From contig JASANE010020187.1 of assembly GCA_030248225.1 (NCBI GenBank), positions 62,001-126,000 of the forward strand: a stretch of DNA of 64,000 bases. The letters are read 5' to 3'. The stretch's first letter is position 1. Each line of letters begins with the position of its first letter. The notes beneath the pieces are model-generated. The model did not search any database, was not told where the DNA came from, and saw only the letters and a list, made by a program, of their open reading frames with translations. Shown piece by piece: positions 25,601 through 40,600 of the stretch. This DNA comes from Trileptium ribeirensis (Eukaryota > Nematoda > Enoplea > Enoplida > Thoracostomopsidae). Position numbers and translations under genes: made by a program.

Positions 25601-28600
25601 GAAACGTTGTGTATAGAATACAGATACATGACCGCTTGACTATAAAAATAAACCCGCCGTACATGTGACTTTTTCAGACTTCCTAAATACTCGGGATAAT
25701 GGTCCCACTGATTCACTGTCAGTTCACGGAACGGCAACATTTTGCGCCCAGAAAAACGTCCTTTGAAATTTGATAGATATATAGCAACGAAACAAGACTA
25801 GTGCTCGCATGCGAGCATGGAGCGAGCGTGACTTCATTAAGAAGTTGTCAATTTGTGCAATCACCTGTAACAGGGTGCATTTGATGTGTATACCACCGTA
25901 AAACCTCTGGAACTTAAAGCCACTGAAAAATCTAAAACCTCGTCGTCCCTAAGCCCATCAAAAACAACTAAAAAAGTAGTCAGCATACCGAAAATCCTCT
26001 ATACAGAATATGCTAAATGCGCTGTACCAAACTACTGAAGTGGCAGTCGCGATGAATGACCATACACCTAATATGAAAATACATGAAAAGGCATGAAATG
26101 CTCGTGTTGGTCTCTACATAACCAAAACGTACTCGGCATGGAGAAAACATATTAATATAGAGACCATTCTTCACACCATGTATGCAATACTGAACCAAAC
26201 TACTGAAGACAGCCTTATGTGGAAATCGGATCCATTGACCCTAAACCCACTTAAAACCTATGAAAACTATTATATGTCCCAGACTCCATATAACCAAACC
26301 ATTGTATTCAGATTCAGAGTTCAGAAAAGCTTATATCACAGACTATTCTTAATTCCCTGTACGCAATACAAAACCAGAAATTGGCTTTGTCGACCGTAAA
26401 ACCATTGAAACCCCATGAAAAGGTATCATATAGTCAAGTTGGACTCTAGGTAACAAAACCATTGTATCCATTGTGCTTGCTAACACAATATACACTCGTT
26501 ATAAGGTGAAAACTTGCATTACAATGACGAAGTACAAAATATCTAGGTATCTGGTAAAGGGTCGACGAACCACATTCGGACCCACAGTACTCCGAAGTGT
26601 GGTCCCACAAAAAAGCGATATTCACCATCGATGAGTTGATTCTGTAAAGTTATCTCCTATTTTAGTTGCGAACCAGACGTCGCGGCATGGACTGCGAAAT
26701 ACTGGCACTCGTATGGCCAGATTTGGCAAAGGATCCTTATATACCTGTGTTTTTTGCCATTTTGAGACAGACGATGGGTTGGAGCTGTTCGAGATCAACT
26801 AATGATCACATCATCACTTTTACTGCCGAACCAAAATATTTTTGACATCCATCCATCCGAATATGAGTTACGAATCACAAAAAGTCAAAAAGACGTTTTC
26901 ACGACGCCCACCACACCCCCACCCCCGGCGTGCTTAGTAGAAACTCCGCCCGCTCCGATAATAAGACTTAATATTTATGTCGAACTAAATGGCTATTATC
27001 CCACAACACTACACCTATGTGCCTTTCAAGTAAAAAAGGATATTTTCGCTTAACAAGCTACAAAAATTGACAATGTTCTCTCCGCTCGCTCCGATTCAAC
27101 AACAATCTATACAAGCATGATTAAACTTAAGCTTCGACTAAGACTACCTAGTTTTATGATAAGCACATTTTGTTTTACACAATATTTTATCATTTTTCCT
27201 GTTGAATAATTCCACAATAACTGCTAAAGATTTATATTTTGACAGAGCCTCGAGACATTTAAATTAACCCACCGTATTATGAGTAATTGGGCAACGTGTA
27301 GATAAACAAAAACCTATACATCAATATACTAGTAAATTGACCTGTAAACAGCAATTGAATTTCGTAAGACTAACATTGCAGCTCGACCAGGCTGAATATA
27401 ACTCACATACATTGTTTACTTTGTAAAGGGATGTTTTAGAAATCCATATGGGTTTTCCGTTGAGTTCTTTAATCTTATCAGCTCGAGTTGAGCAAATATT
27501 GTGTAAGCACAACTTCGTAGCTGTGAATCTAGATTTAGCAGTGGGAAATGTTTCCCCTTATGTCCAACGTAAGAAGCCTTTTTGACCTAACTATAGTCAG
27601 TCATATAATATGCCAGCTCACAAATTAATGATCATATGCCGAAATACTACAACATAACAGGCATTCATGGGTCTTTGTGTTGGAAATAGTTGCCATCCTA
27701 ATTAGACCACAGTTCAAGCGATCGAACGGGAGGGTTATATGTTACACGAAACAGAAAATTTTCAGTATTCTGTTCTACCGCAGTTATAAATGTTATTTAC
27801 AGACAATTTCCTAGAAGGAACTTTATTACTCAGAAAACATAATTTCGCCGTGGTCAAACATGAACCAAGAACACAATAACTACGAGGACTGTATTAGAAT
27901 TGTAAGTTAAAAATAAAAGTGCTCTTACTCGGATCAGACATGCTCGCACTTGGAATTTCTGGCCAAAACCTACGTATCATTCCCTGACAACGCTGCAGCT
28001 ATATACAACTTATCATAATGCAAGCTGAACTCTCCTGGTACAGTTTATTTTGGTTTATATAATTTTTTGGTAATTTTTAAGAGTTGTGTCATTTTCCGAA
28101 TTTTAATGTGTTTATCCCCTACCACAGAAATTCCACACTGAAACATTTTAACAAAAAATATTATCTGAGGTTCGCGAACAAAACTGTGCGTCCTATGGGA
28201 AGCGTTATAGTTCTGCGTCTGTCACAAGGTGAAGCTCATGTTGCACGTTGTTGTAACCATACTGGACGCGATCAACAGATCACGAAGAGAGACCATGCGA
28301 GACGCTAACCTAATGAGAGGAACATGAACCGAGGGTTATCACTCACGGACTGCGGCAGGACCAACTACTGCGGATAGCCATTCCCCGTCACTGAAAGGCT
28401 AATAGTTACAACTATCCAGGGCATATTTTCGTAAAAAATTTTGGCTGCTTGATACCTTATGGCCTAAAACAAAAATAATTTAAACCAAGAAATGACTGCG
28501 TTACGGGATTCTTGCACGAGGTGTGAGGTGGTGCGATGTATCTGATTTTACCACTAATACCAAAACTACTTAGTTTCCAGAGACTGAGTGCAGCAAGGTC

Positions 28601-31600
28601 GCATCCTATAGCATGTTACAGAGATTTATGATTTTTAGGGTGCAGAAATAAACATACCTGGAAAAAATTTCAAATCAAGCCCATGCTTCTAAAAAATTTT
28701 GGGTTTTTTAATTTAAGCTTTCGCACGCAAAAAAATCTTGAATCTTGTACATTAAAAAAACTATGTTTACATTCTTACTATATCCACCATGGCAACTTAG
28801 TGGTGGTACATTGCTGTACAAAATTACTCCTAAAACAAAAAACCAGAGGCTATATTTTTTACCGTATACGCTTTTCACGAGCTGCTTCGGGATAATATAA
28901 GCCGACCTGGCCACGTTGTGTTGCAAAGCCCGCTATTTTACCACCAGGGTGCCAACTAACCTGCAAAAGAAATTTCTTACACTGACATCGTGATTGTCAT
29001 AAATAAAACTAGATCAAACTACGTACAAATAGTAAGCTATGTGTTGATTACATTAAAATCTATCCTATTCCACAACGAATCCAGAACCTTCACAAATCCA
29101 CCTTTGGGTAAACCAGTGACGTCAAAGTAACCTGACCAGAAATGTGGTAACTTTAATGACGCTATTATATTTCAAAAAGTGTCCGCAAACTACTCTTAGA
29201 CATTCCCGGCTTCAAAACACGAACGTTTTTAGATGATTACGTCCGGTGAGCAACAAAATGAATGATATGAATATGTTTTGTTGCAATTAGACAGGTTATT
29301 GTTTGCAATTACTGCACGCATAATCCCAGCTCTCAGCTGCCAGAAATCTTCTTTAGTTTTCAACATGTTGTACAAAGCAACAGCAATTCAATTTATTGTT
29401 TACTTTACATCCAGCGAAAAACAACATTCAGAGTAAGAGAATAACTGAAAAACCCCCAAACGGTTGAGAACAAGTTGCTAAGTAACATTTCGATTCACCC
29501 TTTATTTCTTTATCCAATGATAAAAACTATTACTTCCACATATTCTTACCGTGTTTTATATACATAAAACTAAATTACTTTATTAAAAATCTTGTGGCTT
29601 GTAAAATTCATAGTTATGTAACTTTGATATGTGCAATGTTAAAGGTTATAATTAAAAGAAAAGTATCACAGCAATCCATATGACGGTGTTTTGATGCTAC
29701 AAATAATTATCCGGTACCCAGAGTGTGGGGTGTGGAGTGCTGTGTGAGGAGCGTTCGGGGTTAGGGGATAGATTTGCCTTGAGGGGGTTGGGTGACATAT
29801 TGTGATTAGATATTAGCTGAACAGAATGATTATATTTATAAGCCACATAAACGTGTTTCAGAAGTAGAAAACTACATTAAATATGAACTAACGTATGTAC
29901 CATATAAACTAAATAAATTTGTACTCCGTATATGAGATAATTTAGCTGAAATATTACATATCAAAAAAGCATATAAACCAACCGTAGACACGGCTGTTCC
30001 ATTAATTTCGTCAGTGTGCTGGATTTCTACGTCAAACTTTCTAGCTGACTCCAAATTCCAGCAAAGTAATGCAGATCGCTCGCCAAATCCACCGAGGAGA
30101 ACACCTGAAATTAATGTAATGTCAATAAAATACAGCAAAGAAAGACTGAAAACGAGAGGGAGACTTTCTGACTGCACTTATCGTAATGGTATCTAATTCA
30201 CAATGACACTGTTTAATGTAGTTCCAGCACGTAGGAAAATGCATGAACGAAAATCCGACTGTCCTGGCCTGTCCACAGTGGGGGGTGGGGGGGACCCCCC
30301 CACTTTTCAAACCCCCATATTCGTGAGATTTTCCCCCATGTCCGTCCCCCCCACTTGGCCGAAACCCCCATGTTCAACTAATTCCAAAAATTTATTATGT
30401 CTGAAAATTAATGTTCATTGTTTGCAAATTGTTTTTAAACATTAATTACCCTATTTATAATGCTAAAATATTGTTTTTAGCTTGAAAGTACGTTCACAGT
30501 AGTAAAAATGCATGAAAATATTTTGTATTTTTAAGCAAAATTTATCCCCCCACATTGAATTTTCCCCCGAGAATGTACATGGGGGCCCTCCGAAGTTCCC
30601 CCCCCCCACTTTTCGGAGGGCTGTGGACAGGCCAGACTGTAAAGACTATATCGGGGATTAACAATAATAAAAGAAGCCTAAGAAATACCTAAAAGACTAA
30701 AAAGTTTATTCCTGCTCGACCGACAACACATACGTAATATACTACAGAGGAAGAGCACAATCCAGAATAGACACACAATGTCGGAGTCTTAGGTGGACAC
30801 CTACATCCTGATACACGGTTGCAATAGAAATTCGATAAAACGAGCTCTAAATATATTTGGAGCGATACTTCTTAAATGTTATTCAAATGGTGCTTCGCGT
30901 AAATACGCCTATTATGACTATTTCTGTTTATATGATACCAATGATGGAATAGAAAATTATGCTAAAATTTCATACCGGCGTAGAACCTTGGCATCCGATG
31001 GTTTAAGCACAAGAACACACAGTTTTGCCATACATATAACACAAATATAAAAAAGCCAACGTCAAACAGGCATTGCATGCAAATTCTACGACCGATATTT
31101 TCCAATGCTGCTAAACTGTATGAGCTCCTGCTAAAAAACCTGAGTTACGCCTAAAAGATTGTTACTCAGGAAAAATTATGCCGTACAGCCTTTAAAAACA
31201 ATGAGTTGAGAAAAATTATGAGCTGTTAATATTAATTGCTATTCGCGAATTTTTCTCACGTTATTCCCGAAATGCTTGCAGATGATTTGCATTTATTTAA
31301 ACTATTCATATGAACTTTGCGCATGTTTTGCAAAAAACATGAATGGCATGTGAATTGCGTATCCACCATAGACATCTGGAATGAACTTTAAAACAGTATA
31401 TTTTGCCGTATAAAATTAAAATGCTATTTTAGTTCTTCACATACCACTATTATGAATTCTCGTTTTAAAATGTTTTTATTGTAATTGCATAGATGTCGCG
31501 GTTCGACCTTTATCATTTTTGGTTATTAGTGCAATTCCGCTTTTCTAGTTTTTGAGCGGAGCGAAGTGTTTTTGGTTTCGTCAGAAAAGTAAAATCGGCT

Positions 31601-34600
31601 ACGTCTGTAAGTCTGGCGAACCTCCTAATAATTACTGGGCACATTTTAATTTTTTGTTTGAAAGGCCTAATATCCTTCAGGTGCGACATATAGTTTTTTG
31701 TTAAAAAAATTTTTTAGTTAGTACGTAATTAAATAATTAAGCGTGTTAGCCTATTTTTAGCATTTTCAAACAAAAATTGCTTATATTTCAATGAATAATA
31801 TAGTGTAAAGCTATTACTTTGGTGCATATACATCTCGCCGTGGTGATTACGAATTTGTTTATTAGTACGTATTCGGGGATGTAAAAACATGTTAGATAAT
31901 TACTAGTTAGCTAATTTTTTGAAGTTTTCAAAGTGCTCGGAAAAGAAAAAATGCACATGAGGGTTTCTTATGTCGCTGATCACGAATATGACATTTTTGA
32001 AGCTCTGAAACTTGTCCGTTTATGCTAATTAGTTAATTCTATACAAATTTTTGAATCACCCCAAAATTGCTCATTTTTTATGTGCCGGTGGTTTTCGACG
32101 CGGGTGATCACGTATATACTACTTTTAAAGCTGAAAATTGTAATGTATGCTAGTTAGATGTGTGGTTTATCATGTATGTTTTTGAATGGTGTATTTGATA
32201 TCAATTATAGAAAACGTGATACTTATAATTTGATTAAATATTTAGTTGAAATATATGCATACATGAATAAGATATAAAAAAGTTTTCCTTTTTGCTCCGC
32301 TAACTTTTTGTAATTTATTACGTTTACTATTTTATTGTGTTATCCTTTATCATCCTCCTTTACAATATATTTAAAAAATTCTAATTAATATAATTTGTCA
32401 ATGACAGATTTGACAACAATTTTTCATATCAATACTACCTTTGACTCTAGATTTCGCCAACATGTCTTTAAAGTTATCGACAGTTTACATGTCGGATAAA
32501 GCTGCTTAGGCAAAGTTCGAATAATCTTAAAGAACATCGCCATTTAAAAAACAGCAACAATCCGTCCCACACGTAAGAATATTTTACCTGTACCGATAAA
32601 ATCTAATGCTCAATTGGCAAGTAACTGATCATGCAACGTCCTCTAAACAAAGCAAGTACCAGCAGTTACCTCAGCACACCAGACAGTTGCTATGCAAACA
32701 ATAAATTGAGAATTAAGGCTTAGGCTTAAATTATATGATCCGAACTAAATGTGCACGGTCGAGCCAGCAAGTACTCCGTACAGGATACAGTTATCAAAAT
32801 TCATATCATTCGAGTTATTAACATAGTGGAAAGAAAATACCACCGATGAGCGTAGAAAATGAACGGTGTTGGAATAAACCTAAAATCATCGCCACGTCGC
32901 ATGAACAAATTAAATTGTTCATGTAAATCGACGAAAAGGTCTATTTTCAGTTGCCAATATTTGGTAACGCATGTGCGCAGTGATACGATAAAAATTAAAA
33001 AACTATTATCAATTAAAACAATATAATTTTCTTTTTACCGATCAACTAAATTAAAATTCACAAAAGTGAACAATCAAAATACTTTATGATTTACCTACCT
33101 AGTACATGAACTTGAACTTTTACTCATGTTAATTCCTAACCGAATTTATTAAGCAGAGTTCAGCCGTCGCAAAAACAACAGAATCAAATTAGATAAACTA
33201 GTCTGCAATAATTCCTTCAAACAGCCATTTCAATTTACTCAACAAAAAAATTACAACAAATGGTAGCAATACGATAGTAGTAGTGATGAATGGAATAGAT
33301 TTTTTATAACTACTAGCGCTATATTTTGTTTATTTGAGATTATTATTAAACTTCTATTGCCAACACTGTGTCAATCAATTTTCGTCAATTAGTTAAAAAA
33401 TTTCTGTTCACTGAGCAATAGTCCAATGTATACTGCGGGAACTACGATAGGATGTGTGCACAGATATGGTAAAACTGAAAATGGTTGCAAATATGGTTCT
33501 CGATTTAACATGAGTTCGTTTTAAATTCGGTTCCAGAAGCTGAAAAAAATTCAGTCGTAATAAAACGACTGATGTTAAATCGACTTTTGGCGGAAATTTT
33601 AAAATCTCTTTTGTGCTAAATACATACAACTAATGCTAATCTGGTTGATGTGAACAGTTAGTTTTAACTTCACTTAGGTGATACTATGATAGTGATAGCT
33701 CGATTAAAATATATTTCACATAATTGGAATCAAATCCACAATTAGTTAAATTTAAATCAATTTTGTTTAATAAAACAAAATCAAGTCGAGTCGATTAGAA
33801 TCGAGTAAAAATAAGTGATTTTAAAACGAGAAATGGAATTGATTTCGTTTATCGTTTATGCGATTTCTCTGTACACATCTTGTCGTAGTTCCCGCATAAG
33901 TCCTTACTGCTTTGATCCGAAATCGCAAGACAATTGACTTTTTCGTTTATTGTGTTCATCTGCAATATGCTAACGTTTGCCTCCATGTTCCAAACAACAA
34001 TCTAAAATAAATTATACCATCGCACCAGACCACTAAAGATCGAAATACTAAATTAAGCACGCAAGCTAACAGATCGTAATAGGACCTTATGGCTCTACTA
34101 CGTAAAAATCGTTCTTCAAATTAGAATTTTTGGGATTAATAAATTTCAAAAAATATTGCCTTTTTGGTCATTGAAAGAAGAAATAGTTGTTCAGTTTTGA
34201 TATAATGACTAAAATGACCATAGCGTTGCCATTTAAGTATTTCTTTATGTATAATTGCTAGCGTGGAACCTTATGCGGGCTTAGAGACCTGAATTTGGAA
34301 TGAAAAATAGTCAATAAGCACAGTATACCCACACTCGCTCCGTTTCAAATTGCTTTGTGAGTTACTAGTTTTTTCAGATCTGAATCAAAATTGGCTAGGA
34401 ATCTAAATCATAAGAGCAAGACTGTTGATTGCTGCTGCTAGTATAAAATAGAAACAAAATATACACAGCCTTTATGTTCGCTCAAGTACCTTTGCTTAAC
34501 TCTTTTAAACTCGCTGCAGTTATTTCTAGGCCTCTACAAAATGAAAAGAAGGCGCTAGTCAATCAGACATTAACATATTTGTTTTAAAGTACTTTCAATA

Positions 34601-37600
34601 ATGCATAATTTGTCAGCTAAACCGTATTTAAGCTATGACACAGATCTCTGTTTGTTATATTACGATAACAACAGCCAAACGTGCCAAATCATTAATTAAC
34701 AAATAATTATACTATAGTTGCCAGAAATGAGTTGAACTTTTGACTTTTTCAATATGCTTCGCGATCCATACAGTGTAGTAGAAAACACTGGCTCAAAATG
34801 TATTCTTTAAAGTCAGAGAAAGTCAAGAAGCATACAGATTCGGGACAAGCGATGTAAGCATTAAATTTCTAATATCGGTATTAGAACGTAACGGAATTCT
34901 TATTTTTGTAGTGAGAGTGTGGGTCTGGATCATCCATATGTTGGACACTGAAGTTTGAGCCCGCCACAAAACGAAACTTTTCCAACTAAATCCGCATCGG
35001 GTTGAAAAATATCAACCCGACCCGACAAATCCGATTAATTTTAACCCCACCGGACCACACTGCGGCGTCTAGTTCCAGCACCTGTGGGTCAATGTAATTG
35101 AGTATGAGTTTAGATCAACTGCTTTTGGTTATCTGCGGGTTGTTAGTGTTGTGTTAGCGCACCAGTTATGTTAAGCTTTTAAATGTACAGAAGTTTTATT
35201 AACTTAACGGCACAAAAATAATAATATGCCACCTATATAATGCGCAACTAAACTTAAAATGACCCCGCTGACCATCCTATCTGTTTTTTGTAAAAAATTT
35301 CGTCACCGAACATTATCTAGCAGGTCAGAAAATGCCAGTTTTTTTCGTGAATATCAAATTTGTTCGCGAACAGAATTTTGTTGCATTACAAAACAAGGGT
35401 TTTTAACAAGGGTTTTGTTTGCGAACACTAATTGATAAATGATAGGGACGTTCCGTTCATAACGTCACAGTTACATTAAATTTGTTCGCGAACAGAGACG
35501 AATCCTATTTCAACGCTATAAAATGTTACTGAACTGTCCTAAACCGAATATTCTATTTGTTCCGTAACAATGGTTGTGGATTCCACATCGAGGATCGCAA
35601 AATAGGATGGTTAGCGGGTTCAACTTAAGTTTAGTAGCGCATAAATAAACAATATTGCATTCAAAAACTATGCGCTGGATCGATGACCGAACCACAGGAT
35701 TACTAGGCGAGCGCCCTGTCAACACGCCACGCTTCACATACATAAACTAGAATTATAATACAATCCGCTGGCTAGTCCAAAGTGGAGGGCGGTATTTTTG
35801 GCTACCCCCGGCAAAAATTCGAGTACCCCCGCCTCAAAGGCCCCTGCTGAGAAAAATTTACGTGTAAACGCGACAAAATCCGGGGTCATTTCACGCTACG
35901 ATGACCTTTTGGTCGGGGGGGGGGTAAAACTGGATATTTTGGCCAGTAGCACATAAACGTGCAGGGAAATGGTAAAAATGTTATTTACGCTAGGAAGCGT
36001 ATTAGTTAGCTAGTTTAAACAAAGAAAATTTTCGGCTTCACGCACGCCATAAGAGGCTGGACATCCACATAAGTCCCACATTGACAAAAATCGTAATGAC
36101 TAATTTTACGACCTCTTTTTTTCGGGTAGTGTCGTGGCTCCGTGTTCGAAGTTATGGCCCAAATTCTTTTCTATACAGGAATAGTCAGGTCTACACAACA
36201 TTTTTAATTGCACGATTTTCAAATGTACTCCAATCATGGAGAGGGACAGCTCTGTCGATATGGCATGAACGTCTGTTACGGTTCTTTCCAATCACGAAGC
36301 GAATGGTGAAACGACCTGAGCTCTATCTCGCGCCCGACCTGTTGATCTCAGGCTTTTACCCACCCCGACCACACTATTACCCACCCCCGACCACCACCAA
36401 AATGTGGAAAAAAATCGAAATATGATGTTATTTCGAGGAAATTTCACGCTTTTGATTCACAATACATTGTAGCAATACATTTCGACGACATATGTCGCAA
36501 AATTATTTTTCGAAAAAATTCTAAATTTACCAACCCCCGACCATGGTCTCAGGCATGTACACTGGCAGTTGATATGGGCTGCCATTTTGTACCCCTCATA
36601 GTGGAAATTGTGGTATAGAATATCTTACATACCGTTTTCAAGTTAACTATGCTGGTTAAACACGGTCGAATTCGTCATCTCACATTTTTACTCCCCCCGA
36701 ACCACCGGCTACTTCCGGCATTCTAACATATCTGGCAAAGGGTATGTTGTGAATTTTTTTTGCATAACGCTTCCCCCAGGCTAAACTATCGATATAAATA
36801 GCTACCGTTTATGGCCACTTCGTTTCCATTTAAGAACCGGTATAAATCGGCACCCCCGTGTTTTAGAAGTGCTAAATTTGACCCAAGAATAGGCATAAAA
36901 GCTTCATTTTTGACATACGGAGTTCCGTATAACATCATTTTGACCGCGCTGATGGGCTGCACGACATACGATCACAAAATCGAGGCTAGATGCAACCTGG
37001 ATCATACCAGAGCCCATTTCATGGTACCTTTCTGAGCAGCAGGGGGTGGTATTTGGGAAGCCATAGCATAAAAACGGTTAAAAAATTTACTATAACGACC
37101 TCAAATTAGGGATCCTTGACGTTTTTTGGTCATAGGGTGTAAAAATGAAGATAATCGGAGCCAAAAAAGTCATTAGTCATTTTTTCTGGGGCAAAAGGAC
37201 ATCGTAGCGTGAAATGACCCTCCGGCAAAAAATTGTCCCCTCTGCAAAATCCGGCACCCCTGGCAGGTGAGCCGGGAGCCCCCCGGCTAAAATTTCCGAA
37301 GTTAGGACTAGCCAGATCCGGTTGTTTGCTGCTTCACCGATACAGCTTCGCTCTCCGAGTCTTAAAAGGAGACTCAGATTGCTCCGTTTCAGTAAACTAC
37401 AATATTTATCTATGTACTTACCTGCTTGTCTCGACCAACAGACAGCAAAGCACAATCATTTGGCCCGCCAAAAGCCATGGCATATACCGACGATACGTGC
37501 TTTGGACCGCCAGGTTTCACAGTCAGTGCCGTTGTTTGTGACAATCTTCCCCTTTCACGTTTTTTACTATCAATAATTTTAAGGTTCCATGATGACACAG

Positions 37601-40600
37601 CGTGAGTCCTACAACATATATCAAAAACAAAAAGCCCGTCAACTAATCCATTCAAGGCATTTAGATAGTACGGGGGATTTTGAGATGGAGGCCCAGCCCA
37701 GGAATACCTGGAGATTCCCCGACGGTAGCTATAAAGCTGGAGGAACAATTGCATTTTTATGTATATTGATGCTTTGCGGCACTGTCTTTATAGTAAATTT
37801 ATATTTACCACTCGGGAATGTGTATTTCTAAAAACCGCTTTTCATTTTACTTAGGATTTTGTCATGAATATTCGAAATAAAATGTAGTAGTATATATATA
37901 CTGAATTTTTTATAACACGACCATTTTCGACATTGGCTCAAAATACCTAAAGGGATAACCTCAGGGAAACCATCACTTACTTGGGTACAGAACGTGGAAG
38001 AGTCACCAAAATCCTGCTCCACCTCTATTTTCGTTGAGCTATACAGCGAGACGATCGCACGTGACAAGTTTGAGCTACAAATGCCACAGAAAAAATCAGC
38101 AAACTGACTGCTCAGAATTTCATCACGTCAAAAGTAAAAACACATCGTTAACGCCCCAAATACAAATATATATTGAGATAACCAGCTTTCCAATAATTTC
38201 TAAGTCAGGTAATTGGTAACTTGCAGCAAACAAGAAAATCAAAGACAAAATCTTATAAATTTCGCTTTTTCTTGGAATTTTAATGATCTAAGTTGTAAAA
38301 TGAAAAAGTGGTATCTGTCGATGAGAGCATTGTACGTTGTTTACTATTTTTCATCTTGCGCCTCTGAGAAGGTACATGTCTGGTGACCCCATGTGGTAAA
38401 ACTAACAAACCGGTCAATCGGCACCAATTTTTTCGAATTTTTGGTCAGGAAAAAACAGGAGTTAAACGTTACACACACCTGAAAATTGCACGTCTAACAA
38501 ATCTTTCCAGAAAATCTCTCGAACCGATATTGCAAGAATAATTTATAGTCAGACAGATGTCCACAAAATTCGGCCCCTCAGTTTCAACAATATCCATTCA
38601 TCCATACTCCGGTAGCTCTATTCCATAGCCCAGCTCATATTACTCGTGCTTTCCCAGGGAGAAGATTGGCCCCAGGTACTTCGGCCTCCCCTCAAAACGC
38701 CCACCTGTTCAGCCCAACCCAAGGTTTTTGGCTTCCCTCCAATTCCCCAGGTATTTTTCTGTACGACTAAAAATAGGTCAGTTTTTGTCTGCGAAGCAAA
38801 GATGCCAATTTTTCTTTATAGAACTAAAAAAATTTTTGCTCTGCGGGGCTAAAAATAGTTAATTGCCGTTAATCTAGCGTTTCATTGTACAATGTACACT
38901 ATTGTTCTATATTTACTGTGAATAGGCCATTTATGCATTTTCACGTTTTTCAGTGTACCAGGTTCAGCTAGTGGTCAGCAGTTCAACCTAGGGGGAAACC
39001 GAAATTCCTTTCCTCCAGGGACAGTTTGATTCCCCAGGTACCTCTAAGGCGGTTTGGAAATGCCAGATACTCATGATAGTAATATTCATAATAATTTTTA
39101 TGTGTCAATTACTGGATATTGAGAAAAGCTAAAAGGCAATGGTTAAATTATATCTTTTCAAGATGAAGAACATTATTTTATTTGAAACTCCTCAGGACGC
39201 ATTATATTGAATACTTAGTGGACCATGCAAAAAAGAACACCAAACATGTTAGTGAGGATACTAAGGACAATAACCTAACGTAAAAATTTTACAATCAGAA
39301 AATGTCAGCATAGTGTTTTTAAGTTGTAGTGCTACGCGATGATTAATTCCATGGAGAACATAGCTTGCCATACGTTATCCAGTTGCAAGCATTGTTATCG
39401 TTCATATAGAGGCAGAACAAATTAAGCATTAATCAATATACTAACTAACACCGTTAAATGTCGTTTTCCTAGAGCAATGTATGTTATTAACATGTTTGGC
39501 CTTTACGACACGCTACGCAGATATACACAAAACTAACATTAAATTCGGCACAAAAACGACATCTGGAGTGGTTGCAGACCATAGTAACGGGACTATAACG
39601 GTATAGACCCGATGTCCGGCATTTCTATTCTGCCCACGATGTTGTGGATTTTGAAGCTGTAACTTTCTGATGGGTCTAGTTTGTTGACCAATTGAGTAGA
39701 GACAAACATCGCCATCACGGTCAGCAACAGCAAGTATTACTTCGTTTGCAGGAGCTATAAAGAAACTACATTCCATGCACTAAAACTGGTCTGTCCACAG
39801 TAGGTTGGAGTCCTAATTTTGGAATTCCCATGTTCGTCCCCTTACAGGCGGCCGTAACCACCATGTCCAACGAAATCAATGATCTATTAAATGATGTATT
39901 TAAAATCGTGACAAGTTAGAAAAAATTTCCCTACACAGTAATTGGAAAAATGAACAACTGGATTGCAATCTTGTTCAATATTTTAAGTTTGTTATAAACT
40001 GAAAAATGCTTTTCCAATTATAGGAATGTAAATCGTTATTTCACTCATTAAAATGTCGAAAACAACCAAAACACTAAAACCGTTACGGCTTATTGTTCAA
40101 AGTACTCGCTCAAGCCCTTTCTTATATAACTCACTAAAATATCAAAAACAAGCAGAACTTCGAGTCCTGATGAAAAGATTTTTTCCAATATTCTCTCATG
40201 CTCTTTGCTAGTTATTTCACTGATCAAATTATCAAAAACAAGCATAACCTTGAGTCCTTTACAGCAAACCTTTATTTCCAACCAGTCGATAGAATAACAA
40301 AAACAAGTGTTTGTTTCACACCTTATTAAATGGGCTGTACCTATGGCAAAGTACGGTTAGAAAATCAAGAGTATCTACGAACTGTATATAAATGAAATTT
40401 TATTTATATATGCCGATAACAAAATTAAAAAAGGGTTGCAAACTTAACGTAAGTAACAACTGTTTGCACTGGAGTACGAAAATAAAATTGAGATAAATTT
40501 GAAAGCAACATGCCGCAATACATAAACTATTCAAGGTAACCTTAATTCCTGGGATACACGTGAGTTGTAAATCTGCCAAATCTATATTATGTTGTCTTAA

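Larger units (their letters stand above)
17621..27928. other. Intron between GEMIN5 exons 9 and 10 (10.3 kb)
   Basis: The longest intron found. In order it holds: a tandem GC-richer block (18480-18835); a stretch of mixed composition at about 18.85-21.55 kb with one unexplained minus ORF (20713-20955); an 83-bp tandem duplication (21094-21259); hAT-like copy 2 (23043-24195); a MITE copy (25040-25347); and compound repeat copy 3 (25800-26960). An exon-like segment at 27420-27520 conflicts in phase and was left out. Confidence 0.75.

Noticed and set aside
27420..27520. Exon-like minus segment between GEMIN5 exons 9 and 10
   Set aside because: Its start phase fits exon 9, but it ends in phase 0 while exon 10 needs one leftover base; including it would introduce a stop in exon 10. 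Exons 9 and 10 join correctly without it.
36081..36425. 114-codon plus frame
   Set aside because: Lies in the inverted-end block with C-rich repeat modules producing its Pro/Tyr tail; no family resemblance.
37981..38074. Exon-like minus segment with good donor GTAAGT between GEMIN5 exons 3 and 4
   Set aside because: It would put exon 4 out of frame with an early stop, and the direct 3-4 join already matches the human spacing.
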